Position numbers and translations under genes: made by a program
In this document: positions 1 to 10,000 of the stretch, piece by piece
How the letters are laid out: each line of letters opens with the position of its first letter
Position numbering within the stretch: the first letter of the stretch is position 1
The notes under the pieces: generated by a model
Told to the model about the DNA's origin: nothing
Databases searched by the model: none
What the model saw: the letters and a program-made list of their open reading frames with translations, nothing else
DNA from: Orbaceae bacterium lpD02
Lineage (GTDB): Bacteria > Pseudomonadota > Gammaproteobacteria > Enterobacterales > Orbaceae
Length of the DNA: 64,000 nt
Reading direction: 5' to 3'
NCBI GenBank assembly: GCA_036251875.1
Contig: CP133960.1
Span: forward strand, 310,001-374,000

Positions 1-543
1 ATGGCGGTCTTTGTCATGGGTAAAATAATAAAAAATCCCTTCGCTTTCGGCTAGGTGGTTGATTAGTTGGTAGTCGGTTTGGTCGTATTGGGTGGTGTAT
101 TCGCGTGTTTCGTAGGTTTCTTTTAGGGTGAATTCAAAATCAAGCCCTTCTGCCATGCCGTAGTCGGTAAGTACTTCGGAGATAATTTCAGGTACGGTCT
201 TTTTACGAAACACTTTTTGGTTCATGCGTCGTTTTAGGTGGGATAGCTGAGAAGTTAATACCACCTTAAATAGTGCGTAGTCTTTGCCTACCGCGCCTCT
301 ACGCACATGCTGGATAACGCCATGAATACCGGTAGTTTGTTCACCATCAAAGGATAAGAAGGCGGGTTTAGACAGTAGCTGTGTAATGTCAAAGCGCAGG
401 TGGTTACAGACAAGATTAATCTCAACCGCATAATCTGAGGAGATGGCTTCTAAGCCTTCAAAAGAGAGTACTTGGAGTTTAGCGGATGTCTCTAAGCCTT
501 CAACCGTAAAATAAAAAGCCGTTTCGTTGGCGGATGAAAACAT
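1..543 (-). CDS. vgrG: VgrG (T6SS spike) N-terminal part, runs off the window
   Basis: The reading frame opens at an ATG at 543 with a GGAG ribosome site at 551-554 and stays open for 181 codons to the window edge. It begins MFSSANETAFYFTVEG and continues with SFEGLEAISSDY and HLAESEGIFYYFTHD, motifs of the phage gpD/gp27-like domain at the start of VgrG (TssI). VgrG trimers cap the Hcp tube of the type VI secretion system and carry effectors into target cells. Only the first domain is visible; the gp5-like needle and any C-terminal extension lie outside. It is divergent from the toxin gene at 784, which fits an orphan vgrG/effector island. The family call is firm; whether the gene is intact cannot be judged. 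Confidence 0.88.
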   Translation of the reverse strand, partial: MFSSANETAFYFTVEGLETSAKLQVLSFEGLEAISSDYAVEINLVCNHLRFDITQLLSKPAFLSFDGEQTTGIHGVIQHVRRGAVGKDYALFKVVLTSQLSHLKRRMNQKVFRKKTVPEIISEVLTDYGMAEGLDFEFTLKETYETREYTTQYDQTDYQLINHLAESEGIFYYFTHDKDRH

Positions 544-605
544 CGTGGTACTCCTTTTAAAAACAAAACATAACCCAAATAAATAAACCGCTAATAAAAG
601 TATGG

Positions 606-709
606 CTAGGTTAACAAAAAAAGAGGATTCAAATTGAGAGGATTGAGTACCTGTTTTATCATTTATTGACATAAATCAATAAATGATAAAAGTACCCGCG
701 TAGTTAACC
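606..709. repeat. Nested inverted repeats between vgrG and the toxin gene
   Basis: A 16-bp perfect stem (654-669 with 676-691, loop CATAAA) lies inside a 7-bp outer repeat (GGTTAAC at 609-615, GTTAACC at 703-709), with GTAC on both flanks of the inner stem. The stretch separates two divergent genes, so it may be a bidirectional transcription block or an operator. No T-run follows, so a simple terminator is not well supported. Confidence 0.6.
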
Positions 710-783
710 CGCAATAGGAAGGGAGTAAAAAAGATTTAAGTTTTTATTTTTATTGGTGTTTTTTGATTGAGAATAAGGCACTG

Positions 784-3264
784 ATGATTTTTACTTGCCA
801 CTCTACGCTGGCATGCTATGATTTAATTTATAGATATAGCAATAATAAAAAAGCCAATGGAATAGCGAGCATGTATTTCTATCAATTATTGTCTGCCAAA
901 GAGTGGCAACAACGCGAAGAGGCGTATCAATTAGCACGCCAACAAGGTAGCCACTATTTACCCAAGCCGAAACGAATTAAGCATTTTTATGATACGGGCT
1001 ATGATGATATTGTTAATCAGTTGGTGTCGGAGCCATCGAGTTGCAAAAACTTCTACCCTGTCTTACAACAAACGGGCTTACCTTACCAAAGTTATTATGA
1101 CAAGATCCCTGATAAGGTCTCTCACGTTTTAAAAACGGCCTTATTTACGGGCAACGTGGTGTTGATTGAGCTGCCACCGCAAGGGGGGTATTATGGCGCA
1201 TCCTCAGCCAATAAGCCGTTTAACGCGCCGCTTTCGCTTGTTAAAAAACAGCCCGTCTATGAGCCGGATGATAGTTGGCTCGTTGTTGATTTAGTAAATC
1301 ACTCGCCGGAGCTGTTAGATATTCGTGATGGTGGGAATATCCAGCAGGTTATTAGCAATGTACAAACAAGCGCTAATGATATTTTTTTAAAGCATAGTGA
1401 TACGTTTTCGGTCAGTCAGGTTTTGCCTAAGGTGCATATTTTATTAGGCGGTAATCATGGTGATAGCGATTTAACCTTACGTGGTGAAAAGCCATTACGG
1501 GTTAAAAAGCTGGCACAGCAGTGGCTTGATGAGTTAAGTGCACTATTACGCGCAGGTAATTCTCCTTTTACTCTCGAGCAAGATGAAGCGCTGGCGAGTG
1601 CTATTAATGTGGGCTTTTCATCGCAGCATTATGCGCCGGTTAAAAAGCTTGATGATAAGGCGCTGTTTCGTCCTGATGAACGGATTGGGGCGTTGTTTTA
1701 TCATGTGTTGTTAGTCTTAAATCAAACCGATTTTATTACCGCCACCGAGCGTATTGGTGAGCTTGGTTACGATGAGGCTGAAGGGGCGATTACTGACTCT
1801 AAATTACTCAAACAAGCGATAACCTCTCTGCGCAACCTCCGTCACAGTGAAGGTTATGATAAAGCCGATTACGGTTATCACAGTGATAAATTAGCCAAAA
1901 CCGCTAGTGAGTATTTAGGTAACCCGCTCATCTTCGATGGTACCGGAGAGGATAACGATTACGAGACGAAACTCAAACAGCAAGTTGAGCAAGATACGCA
2001 GGCCGATGAACTGAGGGATATTGAGAGCCTTTACTTTAATGCCATTAAACTGCTTAAACAGTTACGTGCGCCGGGACTGATTAAGCATGTACAAACGCGC
2101 CGCAGCTACCGATTAAAAGTCACTAAGCTTAACTATCAATATATTGAGTTACCACATTGTGAAGGGTTTTATCTCGAGCTTCACAAAGACCATAAATATG
2201 CCATTACGTCTGTTAGCCAAGGACACCGTTTTGTTGGTCGGTTTAATCAGCAGGGGCTGGCTGATATTAAGATACCCCAAAAATGGGCACAGCTTGATGA
2301 CTGGCAGCTGGTAACCACGGCGGTGGATGTGTCCTTTATTGATGAGTACTTTGGCGATATTAGCGCAAATGATTTGATGAATGCCAGCAGTGGCGCGGCT
2401 ATGGGGAGTGTGTTTGGTCCACTGGGTGCTTTGGCTGGTGGCCTATCGGGTTATCTGTACGGTGATGAAATTAAATCAACTTACCTTGAATATGAAAATC
2501 AGATTTTAGGGGGCGCACAGGTAGCGGGCGGTGTCTTAACATTAGCGGTGGCGGGAACTATTGAAGTGGGTTCACTTGGTACGGGTACCGCTGCGGCTGT
2601 CGCCTTAGGGTTTATTGGCAGTGATAATATTGCGGCGGGCATGAGCCGGATGTTAACCGATAAGGAGGTCTTGACCTTAGGTGAAGATGCAATTGCTTGG
2701 TCTGGACTTGCGCCGAAAGGCTATGAGGGGATTGTTTATGGGCTGGTTGATTTAACGCTTGGCAGTAAAATGCTAGCCTTAAGCAAGGTACCATCGGCTA
2801 CGCATAATATTGTCTCGATTAGAGCGATCACTCCAGCAGGGCAAAAGCCTTCATTATTAAAAGATATACAGGTCTATATTGATAAGCTCTCTAAAAATAG
2901 TAAAAAGCAACGGCATGTAATTGAGCTGAAAGAGCCGACCTTTAATCCCCATGGTTCAATGGGTGCTGCTAAGCCGTGGACTATTGCGCAAAGGCTGAAA
3001 TATGCTAAATTGCCTACCACGGGTAAGATAAGATTTGTGCCTTCACAATCTTATCACCCTAATCAACCGTTACCAAAAGGAAATAGTAACGGATATCTAG
3101 ATAAGTTTCTTAACGAATGGGTTAAAGGGCCATCGAGAACGGTTGGGCAAGAGTTTGAGTGGGATGTGCAGCTATCAAAACTAGGTGAAAAACAATTAGG
3201 TTGGGCATCTCGGGATGGTAAACATTTGAATGTTTCTTTAGATGGTAAAATAACGCATAAATAA
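784..3264 (+). CDS. Polymorphic toxin, probable T6SS cargo, Ntox17-like C-terminus
   Basis: The frame is open from a TTG at 763, but the ATG at 784 has an AAGG five bases upstream and is preferred (826 aa). The first 540 or so residues are unrecognised and contain no Rhs repeats. Residues of about 545-670 form Gly/Ala-rich hydrophobic segments (SGAAMGSVFGPLGALAGG and following), a pre-toxin membrane module typical of contact-delivered toxins. The last 70 or so residues carry GPSRTVGQEFEWDVQLSK and GWASRDGKHLNVSLDGKITH, which I recognise as the polymorphic toxin type 17 (Ntox17) domain, a predicted nuclease-like toxin. Its neighbours are vgrG on one side and a small immunity-like gene ten bases downstream. 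Delivery by the T6SS is inferred from vgrG; the N-terminal role is unknown. Confidence 0.75.
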   Translation: MIFTCHSTLACYDLIYRYSNNKKANGIASMYFYQLLSAKEWQQREEAYQLARQQGSHYLPKPKRIKHFYDTGYDDIVNQLVSEPSSCKNFYPVLQQTGLPYQSYYDKIPDKVSHVLKTALFTGNVVLIELPPQGGYYGASSANKPFNAPLSLVKKQPVYEPDDSWLVVDLVNHSPELLDIRDGGNIQQVISNVQTSANDIFLKHSDTFSVSQVLPKVHILLGGNHGDSDLTLRGEKPLRVKKLAQQWLDELSALLRAGNSPFTLEQDEALASAINVGFSSQHYAPVKKLDDKALFRPDERIGALFYHVLLVLNQTDFITATERIGELGYDEAEGAITDSKLLKQAITSLRNLRHSEGYDKADYGYHSDKLAKTASEYLGNPLIFDGTGEDNDYETKLKQQVEQDTQADELRDIESLYFNAIKLLKQLRAPGLIKHVQTRRSYRLKVTKLNYQYIELPHCEGFYLELHKDHKYAITSVSQGHRFVGRFNQQGLADIKIPQKWAQLDDWQLVTTAVDVSFIDEYFGDISANDLMNASSGAAMGSVFGPLGALAGGLSGYLYGDEIKSTYLEYENQILGGAQVAGGVLTLAVAGTIEVGSLGTGTAAAVALGFIGSDNIAAGMSRMLTDKEVLTLGEDAIAWSGLAPKGYEGIVYGLVDLTLGSKMLALSKVPSATHNIVSIRAITPAGQKPSLLKDIQVYIDKLSKNSKKQRHVIELKEPTFNPHGSMGAAKPWTIAQRLKYAKLPTTGKIRFVPSQSYHPNQPLPKGNSNGYLDKFLNEWVKGPSRTVGQEFEWDVQLSKLGEKQLGWASRDGKHLNVSLDGKITHK

Positions 3265-3273
3265 AAATTGGAT

Positions 3274-3501
3274 ATGGTTATGACTGAAAAATTATGTTTT
3301 TACGAAGAGGTGGAGATTTTGCCAACCACTATGCTTAAACAATTCATTGGTAAGAAAGGTGCTATTGTCGGTATAAGCGAAGAAGATGGTATTTTGTATG
3401 GATATGCTGTTTTAATTCATGGAAGAGAAGAAATTGATTGTTTTGACGCAAAAGATGTGAAACCAACAGGTAAACGATTCAAACGAGAAGATTTTTATTA
3501 G
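3274..3501 (+). CDS. Immunity protein, Imm31-like
   Basis: This small acidic protein (75 aa from the ATG at 3274, or 73 aa from 3280; a TTG at 3268 is also in frame) follows the toxin stop codon by about ten bases. Its core, KKGAIVGISEEDGILYGYAV, and its end, KPTGKRFKREDFY, match my recollection of the Imm31 immunity family. Imm31 members are cytoplasmic antidotes encoded just after polymorphic toxins. No strong ribosome site is visible, so translation may be coupled to the toxin gene. The inferred job is to bind the toxin C-terminus and protect the producer and its sisters. The family assignment is from memory and moderately sure; the immunity role is well supported by position and size. Confidence 0.7.
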   Translation: MVMTEKLCFYEEVEILPTTMLKQFIGKKGAIVGISEEDGILYGYAVLIHGREEIDCFDAKDVKPTGKRFKREDFY

Positions 3502-4437
3502 CCTCTATAAAAATAATGTGATTCCATCAACGTGTATAGCCGTCCACTGACGTGTATAGATGTATCCAAACCCTTTGCAAACAGGCGAACACGGCAAAAA
3601 TAATCGTTGATTTTGATAAAAAGACGCGCCATAATCAACGCATGTTTCGCTAACGTGGTTAGCAACATACCCAGGCTGGCACAACCTTTAAGTCAGCGGT
3701 AGATTTTTGAACCTACTGGTTAGCCCATAATCGTTTCCGTTCCAGTGGGGGATTACTGTTCATACAGTAAAGGTTACATAACTATTAAATTGGCCTTAAT
3801 TGGCCGGTATATATAAAATCTCTATTGAATGGGTTAAAAGAGACGATTAACTTAATTTTTCGTCATCCTAAAATCAATATCAATACACTCATTAATTTAG
3901 CAGGTTATTTATTCTATTAGCTATTTTGTATTTCTTAGCTAACATATAAAACCTAATGCGTAATGCAATACAAGATATGTTTATTTATTGCTTAACATCG
4001 AACTCAATAAATCCAAATGCTCACTATTTACGCTATAACGTTTAAATAGCGTTCTAATGGCTTAATACACAAATTATCCATTGTTAACTTATTACAATGG
4101 GCACTCAACTTACAAAATAACATTGCCGCTTAACGGCAAATTTTTTAAAAGCAAACCATCCTCGTAGCGTCACTTTACCATGAATAATGAGAAAGTGACG
4201 CTACGTAAATACCGCAAGCGAAGTCTTTGCTGACAAGGGATATCAATCTTTGTGAGTAAATGACACCACATTTTTTAGGCTTTTTAAGCTAAATAATCCT
4301 CAATCTTAAGGCATATTTAATCATTGAAATGATTCCAATGAATTAATCACCCCTCCGTATGTTTAGCCCTAGTTAACTTGCGCTGTTTTATTTTTACAAA
4401 ACAGCTAGCACAGCTTAACCATTATTGTTAAGGAGTA
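3502..4437. other. Long non-coding stretch with inverted repeats
   Basis: No credible gene is seen in these 936 bases. A 14-bp perfect inverted repeat lies at 4163-4176 and 4192-4205 (CGTAGCGTCACTTT and its complement, 15-nt loop), and GTGTATAG occurs twice near 3530-3560. The repeat could be a rho-independent stop without a T-run, or a protein site. The lower part is AT-rich and leads into the structured region before the integrase gene. Confidence 0.5.
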
Positions 4438-4692
4438 ATGTTGACCGATACCGACGGCTGGTCACCGCCAGTGGGATTTCCTGTTTTTTTATTTTATATA
4501 ACAGGCGGCTGTACTGAGTACATCACCGAACCCCAACACCTCAACACCGTTTCGCTCTGGTGCATAGGTATCGTCAACGACAAAGCGAGACTTTGTCATT
4601 TTGTAGCATGCGCCAGAGAGGGTTTTTATTGTCGTAGTCATCGTCATTTTTTTAGAGAGTATTTTTTATGTGTCATTGCAGTAATGAATTAA
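4438..4692 (+). other. Structured region upstream of integrase-like gene, possible regulatory RNA or 84-codon ORF
   Basis: An 84-codon ORF spans this stretch, but its composition (Cys-, Phe- and His-rich) is not like a normal soluble protein and I do not recognise it. The DNA itself can fold: CTCTGGTGCAT at 4555-4565 pairs with ATGCGCCAGAG at 4608-4618 (one G-U), enclosing a perfect 7-bp hairpin, GACAAAG 4579-4585 with CTTTGTC 4591-4597. Nested stems upstream of an integrase gene recall the short structured immunity RNAs of P4-like satellites. That comparison is an analogy only. Either an untranslated leader or a small protein is possible. Confidence 0.35.
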
Positions 4693-4735
4693 AGCAGTAG
4701 CAATCAACTAACACGTCAGGAATGAGGTAATACCG

Positions 4736-5683
4736 ATGAAAGTAATCAATGTACACGCTAAAGCTAAAACCAGAACCAACATAAAGCACAGCAGTCAGAC
4801 CACGACAAAACCGAAATCATTGCACCAGCAACTGACAAACAACGCAAGGCAAGCCGGCGGTGCTCATAAAACAGTGGATAATCGGCAAAAGATGATAAAA
4901 CGATTTGGGCTGTATTTGAAAGACAGCAACATCCAAATCCATAATATTGACCAAATTAAGGTCAGCTATATTGAGCGGTATATTCAAACCCGATTAAACC
5001 AAGGGATTAGTAAACGCACCCTACACAATGAAATGTCTGCTATTCGCCAAACATTAAGGGCTGCGGGAAGAGAAAAACTGGCTGACCATCCGAGAATCAG
5101 CAGCCCATCCTTAGGGATCAGTGGTGCCAGTCGTAAAGGCACTAAAGTGGCGATTAGCCAAGAACAATATCAAGCTATCCATGAAGAAGCGTTGCAAAAA
5201 AGCCCCGCACTGGCTGCTACCTTGGATATTGCCGTCACCTTAGGGCTAAGAGGTGAAGAAGCGGTACAAAGCTGTCAATCGATGAAAACATGGCAAAAAG
5301 CGTTACAAACAGGACACACAAAAATACAGGTTGTCTTTGGTACAAAAGGCGGAAGACCAAGAGATGTCCACATTATCAATCCACAACAAGCATTACACGT
5401 GATTAATAACGCCCTAACTATCATGGCACAGCAAAACGGTAAATTGATTGATAAACCCAACTTAAAACAAGCCATGAATTATTGGCGAAATAGCACTTAT
5501 CGTTTGGGTTTAACAGGACAGATTTCGCCTCATAGCCTGCGTTATGCTTTTACTCAAGAGCAAGTCGACCAGTACCTACAACAAGGTTACAGCGAACAAG
5601 AAGCACTGGCTAAAGCGTCGATGGATCTGGGGCATGGCGATGGGAGAGGGAGGTTTATTAAGCTGGTGTATGGGGGAGTATAA
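4736..5683 (+). CDS. Integrase-domain (tyrosine recombinase-like) protein
   Basis: 315 aa with GAGG at 4724-4727 ahead of the ATG. Residues of about 40-120 form a SAM-like core-binding domain (NRQKMIKRFGLYLKDSN, TLHNEMSAIRQTL). The C-terminal half is of the Integrase_1 type and retains the tyrosine recombinase residues: Arg172 in LGLRGEEA, a lysine in the beta-hairpin TKGGRPRD, H266-x-x-R269 in SPHSLRY, a histidine in LGHGDGRG and a candidate Tyr312 near the end. This family is found on integrative elements and plasmids and is often called a DNA-binding prophage protein. It probably cuts and joins DNA, but its target site is unknown. It is separate from the P4-type integrase at 24013, so the island may be a composite. 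Confidence 0.75.
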   Translation: MKVINVHAKAKTRTNIKHSSQTTTKPKSLHQQLTNNARQAGGAHKTVDNRQKMIKRFGLYLKDSNIQIHNIDQIKVSYIERYIQTRLNQGISKRTLHNEMSAIRQTLRAAGREKLADHPRISSPSLGISGASRKGTKVAISQEQYQAIHEEALQKSPALAATLDIAVTLGLRGEEAVQSCQSMKTWQKALQTGHTKIQVVFGTKGGRPRDVHIINPQQALHVINNALTIMAQQNGKLIDKPNLKQAMNYWRNSTYRLGLTGQISPHSLRYAFTQEQVDQYLQQGYSEQEALAKASMDLGHGDGRGRFIKLVYGGV

Positions 5684-5807
5684 TTAGTAGCCAGTCTTAT
5701 ATTTCGATTGATAACTTGAATGCTTGGAATATAATTAAATTTAAGGATGGATAGTTTAATTGTATTGGTTAAAGTACAAATAATTTATAGAGTATTATAA
5801 TAATTTC

Positions 5808-5827
5808 ATGTCTTACAAAGAAAAGTT
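5808..5827 (+). pseudogene. Possible start of the IS-interrupted NTPase gene
   Basis: Just left of the IS end, an ATG at 5808 reads MSYKEK before entering the IS. YobI-type ATPases usually have 50-80 residues before the Walker A motif, and the native sequence resumes at 7068 exactly at that motif. The fragment could be the original start codon of the gene whose remainder lies right of the IS, with the intervening codons deleted. No clear ribosome site precedes it. This is a suggestion only. Confidence 0.3.
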
Positions 5828-5844
5828 TGATCCTCGCCAAAATA

Positions 5845-6720
5845 TTAGACAGTGCTCGCCTCTATAAATGTGTTATTTAGATAATACTGATTTTCATATT
5901 GCTGAGGCGATATCCAACCATTAGTTGAATGACGACGAACACGATTATAATAGATTTCAATATATTCAAATAGGGCTTTATTCGCATCCTCCCGAGTTTT
6001 GTAATCACAACCATGAATAATGTGCGTTTTTAATGTATGAAAAAAACTTTCAGCTACCGCATTATCCCAACAATTGCCTGCTCGACTCATACTTTGACTA
6101 AGTCCATACTGTAACAATAATCGCTTAAAATCAGCACTGCAATATTGGCTTCCTCGGTCGCTGTGAAGTAATACACCCTTTGGAAACTGACGACGGAATA
6201 AGGCATTTTTGAGTGTGTTACAGACTAAGTGCCTATCAATCCGCGAGCTCGTTTGTCGTCCAATCACTTTTCGCCCGAATAAATCAATAATCACACAAAG
6301 GTATAGCCAGCCTTCACCGGTTTTGATATACGTGATATCGGTCACCCAAACACGATTCGGTTTATCAGGATTAAACTGTCTATCTAATGTATTTGGCGCT
6401 ACATCATGAGATAGGCTTGGCGCTGCTAGATAGTTAAATTTACGGGCGACTTTACTTCGTAAGCCTAATTTTTGTAATACTCGACTTACTGTTCTTTCTG
6501 AGACATCATAGCCCTCATCTCGGATATCGTGTACTAAGCTTGGTGCACCCAAACGCGCTTTATGCCGCCAATAGAGTGCCTTGACGTTATCAATCAGCGG
6601 CTGTGATTTCGGTGTGCGTTTTAACCAAGCGTAATAACCGGGCACGCTGACGTTTAATAGGCAACAGGTTAAACGTACCGGATACGACGATAAATACAGT
6701 TTCATATACTTGTACTTCAC
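5845..6720 (-). CDS. IS3-family transposase OrfB (DDE integrase core)
   Basis: 291 aa. An N-terminal HTH_21-like segment (RHKARLGAPSLVHDIRDEGY) precedes an rve integrase core with the DDE triad visible as WVTDITYI, LLHSDRGSQYCS and DNAVAESFFHTLK. It catalyses excision and insertion of the element after fusion to OrfA. It overlaps orfA by the ATGA at 6717-6720. An AAAAAAG slippery heptamer at 6759-6753, inside orfA, would give the OrfAB fusion by -1 frameshifting, as known for IS3, IS150 and IS911. The full length and intact triad suggest the IS may still be active. Confidence 0.93.
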   Translation of the reverse strand: MKYKYMKLYLSSYPVRLTCCLLNVSVPGYYAWLKRTPKSQPLIDNVKALYWRHKARLGAPSLVHDIRDEGYDVSERTVSRVLQKLGLRSKVARKFNYLAAPSLSHDVAPNTLDRQFNPDKPNRVWVTDITYIKTGEGWLYLCVIIDLFGRKVIGRQTSSRIDRHLVCNTLKNALFRRQFPKGVLLHSDRGSQYCSADFKRLLLQYGLSQSMSRAGNCWDNAVAESFFHTLKTHIIHGCDYKTREDANKALFEYIEIYYNRVRRHSTNGWISPQQYENQYYLNNTFIEASTV

Positions 6721-6998
6721 CGACTTGGATGGTTGATGAAGTACACATGCGCCTTTTTTAGGATTTCATTCGCCATTTTCAGTTCTTTATTTTCTTTTTC
6801 TAGAGCGATAATTTTTTGCTGCTCAGCCGTTAACTCGCGTTTACTGGTTTTACCTGGATTGATTTGCCTTACCCATCTATCAAGGGTTGATTGACCAATG
6901 CCAAGGTGATTTGCAATATCGGCTAGCGAAAGATGAGCATTCGATAAGGCATAATCAACTGATTGTTGTTTGAACTCAGTACTGAATTTTTTGACCAT
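6717..6998 (-). CDS. IS3-family transposase OrfA (HTH)
   Basis: 93 aa. An N-terminal helix-turn-helix of the HTH_Tnp_1 type (FSTEFKQQSVDYALSN, LADIANHLGIGQSTLDRWVR) is followed by a leucine-zipper-like helix (EQQKIIALEKENKELKMANE). OrfA binds the terminal repeats and, fused to OrfB through the AAAAAAG frameshift signal at 6753-6759, forms the active transposase. AGGAGA lies a few bases before the start codon. Only the IS ends lie outside the two genes. Confidence 0.92.
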   Translation of the reverse strand: MVKKFSTEFKQQSVDYALSNAHLSLADIANHLGIGQSTLDRWVRQINPGKTSKRELTAEQQKIIALEKENKELKMANEILKKAHVYFINHPSR

Positions 6999-7067
6999 GA
7001 TATGTTCTCCTATGATTTTTATTTATATCATAGAGGTGACATTTGTCTATTTTTTTGGCGAGGATCA

Positions 7068-10000
7068 ATATGGTGCAGGCAAAAGTAGTCTAATAGAGTC
7101 GTATAAAAAAAAGGAACATAATAAAAAATTTATTCATATCTCATTAGCAAATTTTACACCAAATAAAGAGCAAACCACAGTTGAAGAGAATGAAAATAAA
7201 CCAGGCGATTTTACGAAAATTGATGAGTCAGTTTTAGAAGGAAAAATACTTAATCAACTCATTCATCAAATTCCTGCTAAAAATATTCCACAAACAAACT
7301 TTAAAGTAAAAAGAAAAGCTGACTCTAGAGATATTTTTAAAAACACAATATTATCAATATTTTTTATCATCTGCTTATTTCACATTTTCTTCTTTGAAAA
7401 ATGGAGGGAGTATTTGTTCTCCGTATTTGATAATGGCTATTGGTATGAAGAAATATTAAAGTTTTTTGCCTATAAGTCATCATTATTAATTAGTTTTGGA
7501 TATTGTTTAATCTTATTTGGTATTTTTCTTTACCATTTAATTACAGCTCAAAAAAATCGTAATATCTTCAGAAGGATAAATTTTCAAGGCAGTGAAATAG
7601 AGATTTTTGAAGAAAGTAAAGATTCGTACTTTGATAAATATTTAAATGAAGTTCTGTACTTATTTGAAAATACTGATGCTGATGTTATCGTGTTCGAAGA
7701 TCTTGATCGATTTAATATTAATAGTATTTTTGGAAGACTGCGTGAAATTAACACCTTAGTAAATAATCAACCTGAGAAAGAAAACTCTCCCTTACGTTTC
7801 TTTTACCTAGTTCGAGATGATATTTTTATTTCTAAAGAAAGAACAAAGTTTTTTGATTACATTATCCCTGTTGTTCCCGTTGTTGATAGTTCAAATTCCT
7901 ATGATCAGTTTATTTCGCACTTTAAAGATAGCGGTATTTTAGACAAGTTTGATGGTCACTTCTTGCAAGGACTTTCTTTGTATATTGATGATATGAGGAT
8001 ACTTAAAAATATTTATAATGAATTTTTAATCTACTATAACAAGTTAAATACTACAGAACTTAATTATAACAAAATGTTGGCAATTATTACCTATAAAAAT
8101 ATATTCCCAAAGGACTTTAGCGATTTACAACTTAATAGAGGGATAGTTTGTACATTATTTAATAAAAAAAATGATTTGATTAAACAAGAAATAACTCATC
8201 TAAAAAGCAAGGAAATTGAACTAAAAGAAAAAATAGAATTAGTTCATAATGAACATGCACAAACTATTGAAGAAATAGAAGCAATAAGACAGCATCAAAT
8301 TAAAAAACTGAATGATGTATACCACCAAAAATATGGTTATCGCTTTGCTCAATACTCAGACTATCGAATGGAACTTTCTAAATTAGATACTAAAATAGAT
8401 CAGCGAAAAGAGATACTTAGTATTAATCTTTCTGAAGTAGAGGTTGAGTTGGCTAATACCCAAAAAGAAATCAGACGAGTACAATCTAAAAATCTATATG
8501 AAATTCTTACAAAAGAAAATATTGATGAAGTATTTAAAACAACAAAATATACTAATGAAATTGATGAAGTAACCACCTTTAATGAAATTAAAGGCAGCGA
8601 ATACTTTGATTTATTAAAATATTTAATTCGTAATGGCTATATTGATGAAACCTATTCAGACTATATGACATATTTTTATGGCAATAGTTTGACACAAGCA
8701 GACAAAATATTTCTACGTAGTATTACTGACAAGAAGGCTAAAGACTATACATATCAACTTAAAAATATTCCTCTCATTATTAGTCGGCTTAGACATTTAG
8801 ATTTTGAACAAGAAGAAATCCTTAATTTTGACTTATTTCAATTCTTACTGACTGAAGTAGAATATAAATTTCAGTTGAATTTGTTTTTTGAGTATTTAAA
8901 AAGCAATCAAGATTTTAAATTTATTTGGGGTTACTTCGAGACAAGCCAAAAACTAACTACTTATATAACAAAGCTTAATTTGTATTGGCCTGAAATATTC
9001 GACTGTATATTGAGTAAACAGGCATTATCTATTAATCAAATAAAAAAATATTCTTTATATACTCTTTATTGCTCCAATAATCTTAAAGCCATTAATACAA
9101 AACAATGTCTGTCTAATTACATTTCTAATGATGCGGACTATTTAAACGTTGAAAAGCCTATTATAGAGACGTTAATCGATAGCTTTAATGAGCTTAATAT
9201 AAGATTTGTTAAAATTAACTATGATGCTGCAAATAAACAGCTATTTGAAAAAGTGTATCAAAACCATTTATACGAAATAAATGCTGACAATCTAATATTA
9301 ATGTTACAGAAAATATATCAATGTAATAATCTAGAAGACATTAATCATAAGAATTATACGTTAATTATATCTCAACCCGAATCACCACTTGCTTCATGCG
9401 TTAATGATAATATTGAGATGTACATTAACATTATTTTTTCTATCTGTGAGGGTGAAATTCGTGATGATGAAAATGCAGTAGTGCTACTTCTGAACAATGG
9501 AGATCTACCTCAAGAAGATAAAAATAATTACATAGATTTATTACAAACACGTATTGAGTCAATTAATAGTATTGAAAATACTGAACTTATTGACTTAGTT
9601 GTTGACCTTCAAAAGGCTGTTTGTACAGAGGCTAATATAGTGGTTTACTTTAAGCAGTGTAATAATACATTAAATAACCCACTCATTCGATTTATTAATA
9701 ATGGTACACAGAAGTTAGATTTTTCGGAATATGATGAAGATATAAAAGGTATTTTATTCCGTCAGATTATTACTTGTGATTATTTATCGGATAATAAATA
9801 TAAAGAAATACTATCTACGCTAAATCGCATTTATAACGATGAATATCCATTTCCCTATGAGAATATAAAGGATGAAAAATTTAAAATACTTGTAGATTTG
9901 AAAGTTATTCGTATGGGGTTAGGCTCCTTAAAGTTTCTCCGTGAACACTATGATGAGTCATTATTGTTCTATTATATTAAAAACAACATAGAAACCTATA

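Larger units (their letters stand above)
5828..7067 (-). mobile_element. IS3-family insertion sequence, 1240 bp
   Basis: The element is bounded by imperfect terminal inverted repeats of about 40 bp that begin TGATCCTCGCCAAAA at both ends and share a later TAGACA and CTCTAT. Inside are orfA and orfB on the minus strand in the usual IS3 arrangement. Direct target repeats are absent: the left flank ends AAGTT and the right flank begins ATATG. Absence of a duplication suggests that DNA next to one end was deleted, or that two IS copies recombined. The right end falls at the Walker A motif of an NTPase gene. Confidence 0.9.

Noticed and set aside
666-679. FNR-like TTGAC-ATAA-ATCAA before the toxin gene
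   Set aside because: One arm deviates and the match is part of a longer palindrome, so it was not called as a regulatory site.
763-783. TTG start of the toxin gene
   Set aside because: The ATG at 784 has a correctly spaced AAGG; the TTG has none.
3530-3560. Repeated GTGTATAG as an iteron
   Set aside because: Only two short copies, too few to support an origin.
6970-7067. First 33 codons of the long frame ending at 10626
   Set aside because: They are the antisense of IS3 orfA and the IS terminal repeat, so they are not part of the native NTPase gene.
5823-7072. Target-site duplication of the IS3 element
   Set aside because: Left (AGTT) and right (ATAT) flanks do not match at 3, 4 or 5 bases.
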